A stretch of 64,000 bases of DNA from an uncultured Pelagibacteraceae bacterium (GCA_902627735.1 CACOKI010000004.1:1-64000); one strand, 5' to 3'. Shown: positions 10,254 through 18,367, numbered from the stretch's first letter. The notes: generated by a model not told the origin, from the sequence alone. Numbers and translations: made by a program.

Positions 10254-11446
10254 TGAAAATACGCCCAGTTATTTTATGTGGTGGAGCAGGAACAAGACTT
10301 TGGCCTAATGCTAAAAAACACCAAGCTAAACAATTTATAGATTTTGGTAATTGGACTTTATTAGGAAAAACTTTAGAGAGAGTTAAAGCATCAATATTTG
10401 ATGCACCAATCATAAGCACTAATGCCAAATATTTAAGACAAGTAAAACAACATTTAAAGAAACACAAAATAAGAAAATTTAAGATAGTTTTAGAACCAGC
10501 TAAAAGAAATACCGCACCAGCCATTTTAAGTACGGCATTAATAAAAGATATTCCTAACGAACAACCTTTAATGTTCTTAGCAGCTGATCATTTGATAGAG
10601 AAGGTTGGTTTATTTAATAAAGCTATTAAAAAAAATCAAAAGAAACTCACCCATAATAATATCTTTATATTTGGGATTAAACCTACAATGCCCTCTAGTG
10701 AATTTGGTTATTTTTTAACAAAAAATAATAAAGTAACTAGATTTGTAGAAAAACCTAAAGAAGCTAAAGCTAAACAAATAATTAGTAAAAAAGGTTATTG
10801 GAATTCTGGAATGTTTTATATGAGAAAAGACTCCATTATTAATAATTTCAAGAAATACCAACCAAATATTTACCGAAATTGTAATAAAGCTGTAACAAAA
10901 GCAAAATATAAAAGTAATGTGTATTATTTAAACAAACAAGCATTTACTAGAGCAACAGCTAAGTCTTTTGACTATGCAATTCTAGAAAAAACTAAAGATA
11001 TCAATGCGATTAAATTAGATATTCCTTGGTCTGACTTAGGATCTTGGAAAGAAATTTGTAAAATGTATGGAAGAAATAAAAGACATTATTTTAAAAAGAA
11101 GAATGTATTTCATAGACCTTGGGGTAGTTATGTAAATCTATTTAATGGCAAAGAATTCTTAATTAAAGAATTATATGTAAAACCAAAAGGTATATTAAGT
11201 CTTCAAAAACATCATCACAGAGCTGAGCACTGGGTAGTTACTCACGGTAAACCAATGATTACTTTAAATAAAAAATCTTTTGTTAAAAAACCTGATGAAA
11301 CTATTTTTATACCTTTGGGAGCTGTTCATAGAATAGCTAACCCTTACAAACAACCAGTAAAGATAATTGAAGCGCAGATAGGCTCAATACTTAAAGAGAC
11401 AGATATTGTAAGATTTGAGGATATTTATGGGAGAGTTAAAAATTAA
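10253..11446 (+). CDS. manC: Mannose-1-phosphate guanylyltransferase (ManC/AlgA type)
   Basis: A 397-residue enzyme that makes GDP-mannose from mannose-1-phosphate and GTP. The N-terminal nucleotidyltransferase has L-C-G-G-A-G-T-R-L-W-P (residues 8-18), E-P-A-K-R-N-T-A-P-A and F-V-E-K-P. The C-terminal cupin (about 290-397) has R-P-W-G-S-Y, L-Q-K-H-H-H-R-A-E-H-W and the V-H-R-I-A-N-P signature of type II phosphomannose isomerases. Typical bifunctional proteins are about 470 residues, so this is a compact version; whether it still isomerises mannose-6-phosphate is not evident. Its GDP-mannose could feed glycans such as those of the cluster at 55.8 kb. It overlaps sodB tail-to-tail by four bases (TTAA). 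Confidence 0.88.
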   Translation: MKIRPVILCGGAGTRLWPNAKKHQAKQFIDFGNWTLLGKTLERVKASIFDAPIISTNAKYLRQVKQHLKKHKIRKFKIVLEPAKRNTAPAILSTALIKDIPNEQPLMFLAADHLIEKVGLFNKAIKKNQKKLTHNNIFIFGIKPTMPSSEFGYFLTKNNKVTRFVEKPKEAKAKQIISKKGYWNSGMFYMRKDSIINNFKKYQPNIYRNCNKAVTKAKYKSNVYYLNKQAFTRATAKSFDYAILEKTKDINAIKLDIPWSDLGSWKEICKMYGRNKRHYFKKKNVFHRPWGSYVNLFNGKEFLIKELYVKPKGILSLQKHHHRAEHWVVTHGKPMITLNKKSFVKKPDETIFIPLGAVHRIANPYKQPVKIIEAQIGSILKETDIVRFEDIYGRVKN

Positions 11447-12036
11447 TCTAAAAGAGATTCTACGTATTCCCAATTAATTAATTTTTCTACAAAATTATTT
11501 AAGTATTCGGGTCTTCTATTCTTGTAATCAATATAATATGAGTGTTCCCAAACATCACAACCTAAAATTGGCTTCATATTTTCTATTAAGGGATTTGCTG
11601 CATTGGCAGTTTTAGTCACAACTAATTTGCCATTACTGACTGATAACCAACACCACCCTGAACCAAATTGTGTTGTTCCAGCTTGAATAAAATCTTTTTT
11701 AAATTGTTCAACACTACCCAAATCATCAACAATTCTTTTTTCTAATTTAGGAGGTATTTTTCCACCGCCACTAGGCTTCATGCATTTCCAAAACAGATTA
11801 TGGTTCCAATGTTGGCTAGCATTATTGAAAATTCCTGCTTTTGCTTTATCCTTTGAGCTATCAACAATTATTTCTTCTAAAGATTTATCTGCCATATCGG
11901 TATCTTTTATAAAATTGTTAAGATTTGTTATGTATGTTTGATGGTGTTTTCCATGATGTAAATCAAGCGTTTCCTCAGACATTATTGGAGATAAAGCACT
12001 GTTAGCATAGTCTAATTTTGGTAGTTCAAAAGCCAT
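11443..12036 (-). CDS. sodB: Iron/manganese superoxide dismutase
   Basis: A 197-residue cytoplasmic enzyme that dismutates superoxide. It opens with the family M-A-F-E-L-P-K-L-D-Y, carries the first metal histidine in L-D-L-H-H-G-K-H-H, the second in S-Q-H-W-N-H, and the last two ligands in D-V-W-E-H-S-Y-Y-I-D-Y. The sequence pattern fits FeSOD more than MnSOD, but metal use cannot be settled by reading. A promoter lies so close to the ATG that the mRNA may be leaderless. Its stop codon is shared in opposite orientation with manC. Confidence 0.94.
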   Translation of the reverse strand: MAFELPKLDYANSALSPIMSEETLDLHHGKHHQTYITNLNNFIKDTDMADKSLEEIIVDSSKDKAKAGIFNNASQHWNHNLFWKCMKPSGGGKIPPKLEKRIVDDLGSVEQFKKDFIQAGTTQFGSGWCWLSVSNGKLVVTKTANAANPLIENMKPILGCDVWEHSYYIDYKNRRPEYLNNFVEKLINWEYVESLLD

Positions 12037-12043
12037 ATAGTTT

Positions 12044-12073
12044 TTTATACCTATTTATATCAATAAAAGTCAA
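12044..12073 (-). promoter_or_regulatory. Candidate sodB promoter, start codon 7 nt after the -10
   Basis: On the minus strand, -35 TTGACT (12073-12068) and -10 TATAAA (12049-12044) are 18 nt apart. Only AAACTAT separates the -10 box from the sodB ATG, which would make the transcription start fall at or beside the start codon. Confidence 0.45.
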
Positions 12074-12081
12074 ATTAAAAA

Positions 12082-12117
12082 TTATTTGGCCGTGTATAAT
12101 TATACACGACCAAATAA
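12082..12117 (-). terminator. Long hairpin between the PiT-like gene and sodB
   Basis: A 36-bp inverted repeat with a single mismatch (a G-T wobble when read on the minus strand). Its core is GTGTATAATTATACAC and its outer arms are ATTTGG/CCAAAT. On the minus strand it falls 6 nt after the PiT-like gene stop and is followed by AATAATTTTTAATTT, so a terminator is most likely. It also lies just upstream of the sodB -35 box and could be a regulator site. Confidence 0.6.
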
Positions 12118-12123
12118 ATAGAT

Positions 12124-13089
12124 TTAAAACCAGTTGTTTGGTATTATTATGTAATGTATAGCAAGCACTATACCTACTGAGACAGTTAATCCGAATACCA
12201 TTTTTAGGAAATCTTTTCCAATTAATGGAAAGACATAACCTAACTTATATTCTTTGTTCATGGTAGCTATAGCAAGTTCTCTTCCACATAATAAACCAAC
12301 AAAAACCCATGTCGTAGACATAGGTAAATCGTTTAGTTCTTTAAAGTAGAATAAGACACCAGCATAAATTACATTAATAATCGTCGCTGATCTTGCGTAC
12401 CTTGTTCCTGTTTTTTCAAGAACAACTTTTTGAATTGGTCCACCTTGAATGTAGAAAATATAGAATAACAGTGCTGTAAAGTAACCCATTACAATTAAAA
12501 GCAATGTTAAATCTAATTGTCTAGGTAGATACACAGCAATATTAGCCACGTCGTGAGACAACCACACCCACCATAACCAACCAGAAGAAATCCAAACACT
12601 ATTTCTCCAGAAGCCTACCCATTTTTCATCTACTTCATCAAATTTTTCATTAATGAATTTGGAGACAGCTATCCAGGAAATATAAGCAACCATTGCTGCT
12701 AAACCATAGCCAACGACGCTTTTCATAAGCATTTTTTCAAGCACGACTGTTGAGGCAAATGCTGAAAGAACTAAGAAAGTAGTAGATACCGGTATTCCAA
12801 TTCTTGTTAATAATAATAGTATTGCAGGTGCTACTGCGTGATACCATTGAATTTCTTGATAAGGTATTCTATTTAATCTTCCATAAGAAATATCACCATC
12901 ATATGAATACCATCCCCATGTTAATGCTATAATCATAACACTCGAAGCAGATCCTGCAAGCACATACCATTTAAACCACTTCTTTTTTGAAGCTATAAAT
13001 GTACCCAGTGTTTGAATTGAGTCGTTAGCGATAACACTATAACCGGCAAGAGCAAACCCTATAACCGTGTAAATTAAAGCCATATCCAT
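12124..13089 (-). CDS. Putative PiT-family-like permease
   Basis: A 321-residue membrane protein with about eight hydrophobic segments and no signal peptide. Two internally similar signatures suggest the inverted-repeat fold of PiT inorganic phosphate/sulfate permeases. I-A-N-D-S-I-Q-T-L-G-T-F near residue 20 and S-H-D-V-A-N-I-A near 178 resemble the PiT G-A-N-D-V-A-N-A motif. I-P-V-S-T-T-F-L (about 99) and L-P-M-S-T-T-W-V (about 260) resemble P-V-S-T-T-H. The glycine before N-D is replaced and the second motif has H-D, so substrate and activity may differ from classical PiT. A GGAG ribosome-binding site precedes the ATG. It could equally be an uncharacterised relative carrying another anion or metal. 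Confidence 0.55.
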   Translation of the reverse strand: MDMALIYTVIGFALAGYSVIANDSIQTLGTFIASKKKWFKWYVLAGSASSVMIIALTWGWYSYDGDISYGRLNRIPYQEIQWYHAVAPAILLLLTRIGIPVSTTFLVLSAFASTVVLEKMLMKSVVGYGLAAMVAYISWIAVSKFINEKFDEVDEKWVGFWRNSVWISSGWLWWVWLSHDVANIAVYLPRQLDLTLLLIVMGYFTALLFYIFYIQGGPIQKVVLEKTGTRYARSATIINVIYAGVLFYFKELNDLPMSTTWVFVGLLCGRELAIATMNKEYKLGYVFPLIGKDFLKMVFGLTVSVGIVLAIHYIIIPNNWF

Positions 13090-13252
13090 TTTTTCTCCTT
13101 TATATTATTGTATTCGGTTCCTATTGATTCATGACTTAAGGGGTATGTAATCTGAGAAGAAAAATAATTCTATATGTAAATTTATTAATTTGAGAATCGA
13201 ATTGTAGATTCATCCTTGTCTAAACTAATTAAGATCAAAGTCTACTTTTTTG

Positions 13253-13474
13253 TTAAAATACAACCTTATAAATACCAATGATAAATAATGGTATCTGTAA
13301 TCCAAAATTAGTTAGTATTGCTTTATCTTTGCTAATGAATCCAGCGATAGTCCATCCAACAACCCCTAATCCATGAAAATAAATATTTAAAGGATATATA
13401 TTTAGATTTGTTAATAGAATACCAACTAAAACTAGAAATGTGCTTATCCATTTAAGATATTTCTTAATAAACAT
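13253..13474 (-). CDS. Small two-helix membrane protein, unknown function
   Basis: A 73-residue protein of no family I can name. A short basic start (M-F-I-K-K-Y-L-K-W) leads into a hydrophobic helix (residues about 9-30), a loop, a G-L-G-V-V-G-W-T-I-A-G-F stretch and a final hydrophobic segment ending V-V-F. AAAGGAAAA sits just upstream of the ATG. It lies directly downstream of zur on the same strand (44-nt gap), so it may be in the zinc transcript. It is a plausible real gene because the surrounding 160-bp gap would otherwise be exceptionally long here. Confidence 0.6.
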   Translation of the reverse strand: MFIKKYLKWISTFLVLVGILLTNLNIYPLNIYFHGLGVVGWTIAGFISKDKAILTNFGLQIPLFIIGIYKVVF

Positions 13475-13518
13475 ACGTTTTCCTTTCAGCTTGTTTTATT
13501 TAAATTTTAGATAATAAC

Positions 13519-13911
13519 TTATCTACACTTTTTACATAATCCAAAAAACTCAAGATTGTATTTACTATATTTCATACCATCTTTGTCTTTGAAATTAGTT
13601 AAGTATTTAGAAAGACTTGCACTGCTAATTTCTGTTACTTTTTCACAGATCTCACAAATTGAAAATGCAGTAGCTTTTGATACCTGACAGCTTGAATTAT
13701 GACATGCAATAAAGGCATTTCGACTTTCAATTTTATGAATTTTTCCTATTTCGACTAACTTATCCAGTGCTCTATAGACTTGTAATGGAGCTTTAATACC
13801 TTTTTTTTGAACATTGTGTAGTATCGAATAAGCTTTCATTGGTTCAGATGATTTATCAATTAAATCAAAAATTATTTGCTGATTTTTCGAAAGATTTTGC
13901 ATTTTATTCAT
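13519..13911 (-). CDS. zur: Zinc uptake regulator, Fur family
   Basis: A 130-residue Fur-family repressor. It binds Zn(II) when zinc is sufficient and blocks zinc importer genes. The winged-helix domain (about 10-65) is followed by a dimerisation domain. The structural Cys4 zinc site is intact as C86-x2-C89 and C126-x2-C129, and C70/H71/C75 could form part of the sensing site. It sits immediately after znuB (15-nt gap), in the order znuC-znuB-zur. That placement, with two palindromes of Zur-box type before znuC/znuA, favours Zur over Fur, PerR or Mur. Confidence 0.9.
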   Translation of the reverse strand: MNKMQNLSKNQQIIFDLIDKSSEPMKAYSILHNVQKKGIKAPLQVYRALDKLVEIGKIHKIESRNAFIACHNSSCQVSKATAFSICEICEKVTEISSASLSKYLTNFKDKDGMKYSKYNLEFFGLCKKCR

Positions 13912-13926
13912 TTTACCGATTCCTCA

Positions 13927-14730
13927 TTAATTTTTCAATTTAATAGATTGTTTTATGTTTAGTAATGACAAAATAAATAAAAACAAAGAGGCTGTTATAA
14001 TTGAAGGTCCAGATGCAGTATTAAATTCTAGTGAAGAAAATAATCCCAAGATCACAGATAATAAACCACCTATAATTGAATACATTACCATTTTCTGAGG
14101 GCTAGAAGAGATATTTCTGGCCATTGCAGCAGGTATAATTAACATTCCAGTTATTAATAATAAGCCAACCATCTTAATTGATATAGCTATGATTGCTGCC
14201 ATTAAGATTGTAAATATAGCCTTTGCTCTATCAGGATTTAATCCTTCTGCTTCAGCTAATTCATAATTAACAGTTGATGCAAATAAAGGTTTCCAAATTA
14301 ATTTTAGAATTAAGAGGATTAATGCTCCTCCAATCCATATTATTAAAAGATCATCAACAGTAACAGCCAATATATCTCCAAATAATAATCCCATAATATC
14401 AAATCTAATAAATGATAAAAAACCAATAACCACAAGACCAATTGCCAGTGATGAGTGAGCTAAAAGACCAAGTAAAGCATCACCTGGTAGATTAGTTCTT
14501 TTTTGAAGTTGTATTAAAGTTAAGGCTATTAAGGATGAAATAATGAATACCGAGAACGCAATGTTGAATTCCATTGAATAAGCCAAGGTTATTCCAAGTA
14601 AAGCAGAGTGGGCTAGAGTATCTCCAAAATAAGATAATCTTCTCCAAACAACAAAACATCCAAGAGGTCCAGTAACTATTGCAACTCCAATACCTGCAAT
14701 TAAAGCTCTTATAAAAAAATCATCTAACAT
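13927..14730 (-). CDS. znuB: Zinc ABC transporter, permease subunit
   Basis: A 267-residue inner-membrane channel subunit of the ABC-3 metal permease family, with about eight hydrophobic helices. Recognisable blocks are G-P-L-G-C-F-V-V-W-R-R-L-S-Y-F-G-D-T-L-A-H-S near residues 22-43 and the E-A-E-G-L-N-P coupling loop near 160. It moves Zn(II) delivered by ZnuA, using ATP hydrolysis by ZnuC. The ATG directly follows the znuC stop with no spacer, indicating coupled translation. Confidence 0.93.
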   Translation of the reverse strand: MLDDFFIRALIAGIGVAIVTGPLGCFVVWRRLSYFGDTLAHSALLGITLAYSMEFNIAFSVFIISSLIALTLIQLQKRTNLPGDALLGLLAHSSLAIGLVVIGFLSFIRFDIMGLLFGDILAVTVDDLLIIWIGGALILLILKLIWKPLFASTVNYELAEAEGLNPDRAKAIFTILMAAIIAISIKMVGLLLITGMLIIPAAMARNISSSPQKMVMYSIIGGLLSVILGLFSSLEFNTASGPSIITASLFLFILSLLNIKQSIKLKN

Positions 14731-15477
14731 TTAGTTTTTCTTTATTTCACCTTCACTTGTATGGATATGATCATGTCTATGTTCATATCTTGATAATATT
14801 TGAGATGCTTGTTCACCAAATAAAGCTTTATATTTATTATTTTTTGCAACATCTATTGGAGATCCTGAACAACAGACATGACCGTTTAAACAAACAACAT
14901 GATCTGTGGCACTCATTACAGTATGTAAGTCGTGAGAAATTAATAGGATTCCGCAGTTTAATTCATCTGAAATTTTCTTAATTAATTCGTATAAAGCGAT
15001 TTCACCGGTAAAATCTACTCCTTGCACTGGTTCATCTAGTACTAATAATTCTGGTTTTTTTGAAATAGCTCTTGCAAGTAATACTCTTTGAAACTCTCCA
15101 CCAGACAAATCTCCTAAATTTTTATCTTTTAGATGAATAACACCAGTTAAAGATAAAGCCTTATCAATTAAATCATTACTAATACTTTCTGTTAATACCA
15201 TGAAATCATTTACCCTTAATGGTAGCGTCCAATCAATTGAAATTTTCTGTGGTACATATCCAACTTTATTTGTGTATTTTTCAACTGATCCACTAATTTT
15301 TTTGTAAATACCTAGAGCAATTTTAGCTGTTGTACTTTTTCCTGATCCATTTGGACCAATTAGAGTAACTATTTTACCTTTTTCAACTTGTAGTGATACT
15401 CCTTTGACAAGCCATTTATTATTTAAACTAAAACCAGCTTCATTTAATTTCACAAGTATATTTTGACTAGAACTCAT
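14731..15477 (-). CDS. znuC: Zinc ABC transporter, ATP-binding subunit
   Basis: A 248-residue ABC ATPase. Walker A G-P-N-G-S-G-K-S-T is at 41-49, the signature L-S-G-G-E-F-Q-R at 124-131, Walker B L-L-V-L-D-E-P at 144-150, and the switch histidine follows in L-I-S-H-D-L-H. A histidine-rich tail (Y-E-H-R-H-D-H-I-H near residue 233) is typical of ZnuC and may sense or bind zinc. It is the first gene of znuC-znuB-zur and is preceded by AAGGAAT and the divergent Zur-controlled promoter region. Confidence 0.94.
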   Translation of the reverse strand: MSSSQNILVKLNEAGFSLNNKWLVKGVSLQVEKGKIVTLIGPNGSGKSTTAKIALGIYKKISGSVEKYTNKVGYVPQKISIDWTLPLRVNDFMVLTESISNDLIDKALSLTGVIHLKDKNLGDLSGGEFQRVLLARAISKKPELLVLDEPVQGVDFTGEIALYELIKKISDELNCGILLISHDLHTVMSATDHVVCLNGHVCCSGSPIDVAKNNKYKALFGEQASQILSRYEHRHDHIHTSEGEIKKN

Positions 15478-15485
15478 TTTATTCC

Positions 15486-15530
15486 TTGACTAATAAATGT
15501 TATATTATTACATAGTGTTATATTATAACA
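15486..15530. promoter_or_regulatory. Divergent znuA / znuCB-zur control region with two tandem Zur-box-like palindromes
   Basis: Box 1 (15497-15513) is ATGTTATA-T-TATTACAT, one mismatch from a perfect 8-1-8 palindrome. Box 2 (15516-15530) is TGTTATA-T-TATAACA, a perfect 7-1-7 palindrome. Both match the proteobacterial Zur pattern TGTTATAnTATAACA. Their centres (15505 and 15523) are 18 bp apart, so two dimers would be offset by somewhat under two helical turns. TTGACT at 15486-15491 is a possible znuA -35, which would put box 1 in the promoter spacer, so binding would occlude polymerase in both directions. Confidence 0.85.
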
Positions 15531-15547
15531 ATTTAAAAATACAACAT

Positions 15548-16558
15548 ATGAAAAACATTAAAAAATTACCATTTATCCTATCAATATTATCATTCTTAAC
15601 TATTTTTGCACCGGCAAATGCTGAAATTAAAGTAGTTACTTCAATTAAACCAATTCATTCATTGGCAAGTTATTTAATGGATGGAGTGGCAAAACCAGAC
15701 TTAATAGTGGATGGTTATGCATCTCCCCATGGATTTGCACTTAAACCAACCCATGCAAAAATGTTGCAAGAAGCTGATTTAATATTTTGGGTTGGTGAGG
15801 ACTTGGAAAATTTTTTAGAAAAACCATTAAAATCGATTGCAAAAAAAGCTGAAAAAATTGAATTAATGGAAATTAAAGGTTTAACTAAACTTAAATTTAG
15901 AGAGAGAAATATTTTCGAAGAACATGATCATGGTCACAAAGAAGGCGATCACGATGATCATGCAAAAAAAGAAGACGATCATGATGAACATGGACATGAT
16001 GATGAGCACAAAGAAGATGGTCACGATGAGCATGGTCATGAAGGACATGCGCATGGTGAGCATGATCCGCATATTTGGTTGGACCCAATGAATGCAAAAG
16101 TAATTTTAAGCGAAATGGCTGAACATTTAATTGAAAATGATCAAAAAAATGAGGCTAAATATAAAGCAAATTTAAAAAAGGCACATAAAGATTTAGATAA
16201 TCTTACTAAAAAAGTAAAATCTGAATTAAATAAAGATTTTAAATCAATAGTTTTCCATGATGCATATCAATACTTTGAAAAAAGATTTGGCATTAATATT
16301 TTAGGTGCATTTACTGTAAATACTGATGTTATGCCAGGTGCTGAGCAATTAGCTGAGATTAGAGAAGTAATTGAGCATGATAAAGTAAGCTGTATTTTTT
16401 CAGAGCCACAATTTAATCCTGATATTATTAAAGCTGTAGCAAAAGATACCAATGTTGCAACAGGGGTTATAGATCCATTAGGAGCAACTCTTGATCCAGG
16501 TAAAGATTTATATTTTGATTTAATTGGCAACATGTCAAAATCTTTCAAAGGTTGTTAA
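15548..16558 (+). CDS. znuA: Zinc ABC transporter, periplasmic zinc-binding protein
   Basis: A 336-residue cluster A-I metal-binding protein that captures periplasmic Zn(II) for ZnuBC. The frame is open from an ATG at 15497, but that start lies inside a Zur box; the ATG at 15548 begins a proper signal peptide (K-N-I-K-K-L-P-F-I-L-S-I-L, cleavage near A-N-A-E). Zinc ligands are expected in the Y-A-S-P-H-G-F motif near residue 60, H-I-W-L-D-P after the acidic loop, and V-F-H-D-A-Y. Residues about 124-174 form a very histidine/aspartate-rich loop, longer than in many homologues, thought in the family to scavenge or sense zinc. Confidence 0.93.
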   Translation: MKNIKKLPFILSILSFLTIFAPANAEIKVVTSIKPIHSLASYLMDGVAKPDLIVDGYASPHGFALKPTHAKMLQEADLIFWVGEDLENFLEKPLKSIAKKAEKIELMEIKGLTKLKFRERNIFEEHDHGHKEGDHDDHAKKEDDHDEHGHDDEHKEDGHDEHGHEGHAHGEHDPHIWLDPMNAKVILSEMAEHLIENDQKNEAKYKANLKKAHKDLDNLTKKVKSELNKDFKSIVFHDAYQYFEKRFGINILGAFTVNTDVMPGAEQLAEIREVIEHDKVSCIFSEPQFNPDIIKAVAKDTNVATGVIDPLGATLDPGKDLYFDLIGNMSKSFKGC

Positions 16559-16600
16559 ATAAAAATTGATCTTTAGTCATAAATAATATCTAATAATGGG

Positions 16601-17599
16601 ATGAGTACGGTTTCCCTTACACTAGATGAGATTTTTGATTTAGCTAAAAAAACTTTATTAGCTAATGGATGTGATGATGAAACAGCCTCAATTCTTTCTG
16701 ATTTAATTAGAAATGCTGAAAGAGATGGATCCTTATCACATGGTTTATTCAGATTACCTGCTTATGTAAGTGGATTAAAAAGCGGAAAAATTAATGGTAA
16801 AGGAAAACCAGAAGTTAAAAAGATTTCAGCATCGGTAATTAAAGTTCAAGGTAATAATTGCTTAGCACCTGTTGTGTTAAATAAAGGTTTGCCTGAATTA
16901 GCTAAAGCTGCAAAAGAAAATGGTGTTGCAGTTCTTGCAATAAACAATTCTCATCACATGGCTGCGATGTGGCCTGAAACAGAAAAATTAGCAGAAGAAG
17001 GTTTAGTTGCCTTTGCTTGTACATCTTATAAGCCCGCAGTAGCACCTGCTGGTGCAATCAAACCATTGTTTGGAACAAATCCAATTTCATTTGCATGGCC
17101 TCGACCTGGTAAAACTCCAGTTGTTTATGACATGGCAACTGCATCAATGGCAATGGGTGAAGTACAAGTTGCAAAAAGAGAAGGGCACAAAGTTCCTCTT
17201 GGAACTGGTTTAACCAAAGATGGTAAAGAGACAACTGATCCAGGAGCAATAGCAGATGGTGGTGTATTACTTCCATTTGGTGGTTACAAAGGTTCAGCAA
17301 TAGCAATGATGGTTGAGTTAATGGCTGGTGCTTTAGTAGGTGATAATTTTAGTTTTGAAACTGCCGCAAAAGATAATAATGATGGTGGACCACCTAGTGG
17401 TGGAGAATTTATTATTGCTATTTCACCAGATAAAACTTCTGGAACAAATTGGCAAAAACATTCTGATGAATTTTTTGATAAAATGAAATCTTTTGATGGT
17501 GTTAGACTTCCGGGTGAAAGAAGACATCAAAACAGATTAGACAAAGGACCAAGAAATATTAACGAAGAGTTAGTAAATAAAATAAAATCTTTAAGCTAA
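16601..17599 (+). CDS. Ldh-family NAD(P)H-dependent oxidoreductase (delta1-piperideine/pyrroline-2-carboxylate reductase-like)
   Basis: A 332-residue member of the malate/L-lactate/ureidoglycolate dehydrogenase family (Ldh_2 fold). Characteristic blocks are R-D-G-S-L-S-H-G-L-F-R-L near residue 45, N-N-S-H-H-M-A-A-M-W near 120, F-G-T-N-P-I-S-F-A-W-P-R near 160, and P-F-G-G-Y-K-G-S-A-I-A-M near 226. The S-H-H and G-T-N-P-I-S patterns fit DpkA-like reductases acting on cyclic imino acids from lysine or proline catabolism, but ureidoglycolate or sulfolactate dehydrogenase roles cannot be excluded. It is monocistronic and its 3' end overlaps xthA in the opposite direction by nine bases. Confidence 0.75.
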   Translation: MSTVSLTLDEIFDLAKKTLLANGCDDETASILSDLIRNAERDGSLSHGLFRLPAYVSGLKSGKINGKGKPEVKKISASVIKVQGNNCLAPVVLNKGLPELAKAAKENGVAVLAINNSHHMAAMWPETEKLAEEGLVAFACTSYKPAVAPAGAIKPLFGTNPISFAWPRPGKTPVVYDMATASMAMGEVQVAKREGHKVPLGTGLTKDGKETTDPGAIADGGVLLPFGGYKGSAIAMMVELMAGALVGDNFSFETAAKDNNDGGPPSGGEFIIAISPDKTSGTNWQKHSDEFFDKMKSFDGVRLPGERRHQNRLDKGPRNINEELVNKIKSLS

Positions 17600-18367
17600 A
17601 GTAATTTCGATTGGTGTATGGTCAGAAGGTTTTTCTCGTCCTCTCGGATCTTTATTAATATTTATACTTTTTACTTGATCAATTAAAGAATTAGAAATCA
17701 AGAAGTGGTCAATTCTCATACCATTATTTTTTTGCCAAGCTCCTCTCATATAATCCCAGTACGTATATCCCTCTTTAGTTTCATTGAAATGTCTGTAAAC
17801 ATCGTTAAATCCAAGATTAATCATTTCTCTCAATTTTTTCCTTATCTCTAATCTAAATAAAGCATCGTCTTCAAAACTTTTAGGATTGTAGACATCTTCA
17901 GCTGCAGGAATAATATTAAAATCACCAGCAAGAATGATATTTGGATTTTTTTTACTTAATGTCTTTAATTGTTTGATTAAATCATCTAGCCACTTTTTTT
18001 TATAATCATACTTTTCAGTGTCAACAGGATTACCATTAGGTGTATAAATGTTTATTAATTGAATATTTTTTTTCTTATATTCTAGTTCAGCTGAAATTAT
18101 TCTTGATTGTTTTAATTTATCTTTAATTAAATCTGTTCTAATGTTTTTTAATTTTCCTTTAGAGATAATAGCTACACCATTATAGCTTTTTTGACCAAAT
18201 ACATGACTTTCATAATCCATTGCTGAAAAATCATCATAAGGAAAGTTTACGTCTTCAGTTTTAATTTCCTGCATCATAACAATGTTAGGTTTGTATTTTA
18301 AAAGATAACTTTTAATATTTTCAATACGAGCTCTGACAGAATTTACATTCCATGAGGAAATGATCAT
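17591..18367 (-). CDS. xthA: Exodeoxyribonuclease III
   Basis: A 258-residue Mg-dependent AP endonuclease / 3'-5' exonuclease of base-excision repair. The start is taken at 18367 because the protein then begins M-I-I-S-S-W-N-V-N-S-V-R-A-R, the family N-terminus; ten further in-frame codons upstream have no family match. The chosen ATG also overlaps the erpA stop codon by one base (TAATG). Catalytic landmarks are M-M-Q-E-I-K (metal Glu), the I-Y-T-P-N-G block, G-D-F-N-I (Asp/Asn), and the final R-I-D-H-F-L-I and P-S-D-H-T-P-I. It is co-transcribed with erpA. Confidence 0.93.
   Translation of the reverse strand: MIISSWNVNSVRARIENIKSYLLKYKPNIVMMQEIKTEDVNFPYDDFSAMDYESHVFGQKSYNGVAIISKGKLKNIRTDLIKDKLKQSRIISAELEYKKKNIQLINIYTPNGNPVDTEKYDYKKKWLDDLIKQLKTLSKKNPNIILAGDFNIIPAAEDVYNPKSFEDDALFRLEIRKKLREMINLGFNDVYRHFNETKEGYTYWDYMRGAWQKNNGMRIDHFLISNSLIDQVKSININKDPRGREKPSDHTPIEITLA

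Noticed and set aside
15497..15547. Upstream in-frame start giving ZnuA 17 extra residues
   Set aside because: It begins inside a Zur box and encodes Y/I/V-rich residues not resembling a signal peptide; the ATG at 15548 gives a proper one.
15881..16097. Two antisense open frames rich in His or Met opposite znuA
   Set aside because: They are mirror images of the repetitive His/Asp codons on the plus strand, without starts or family motifs.
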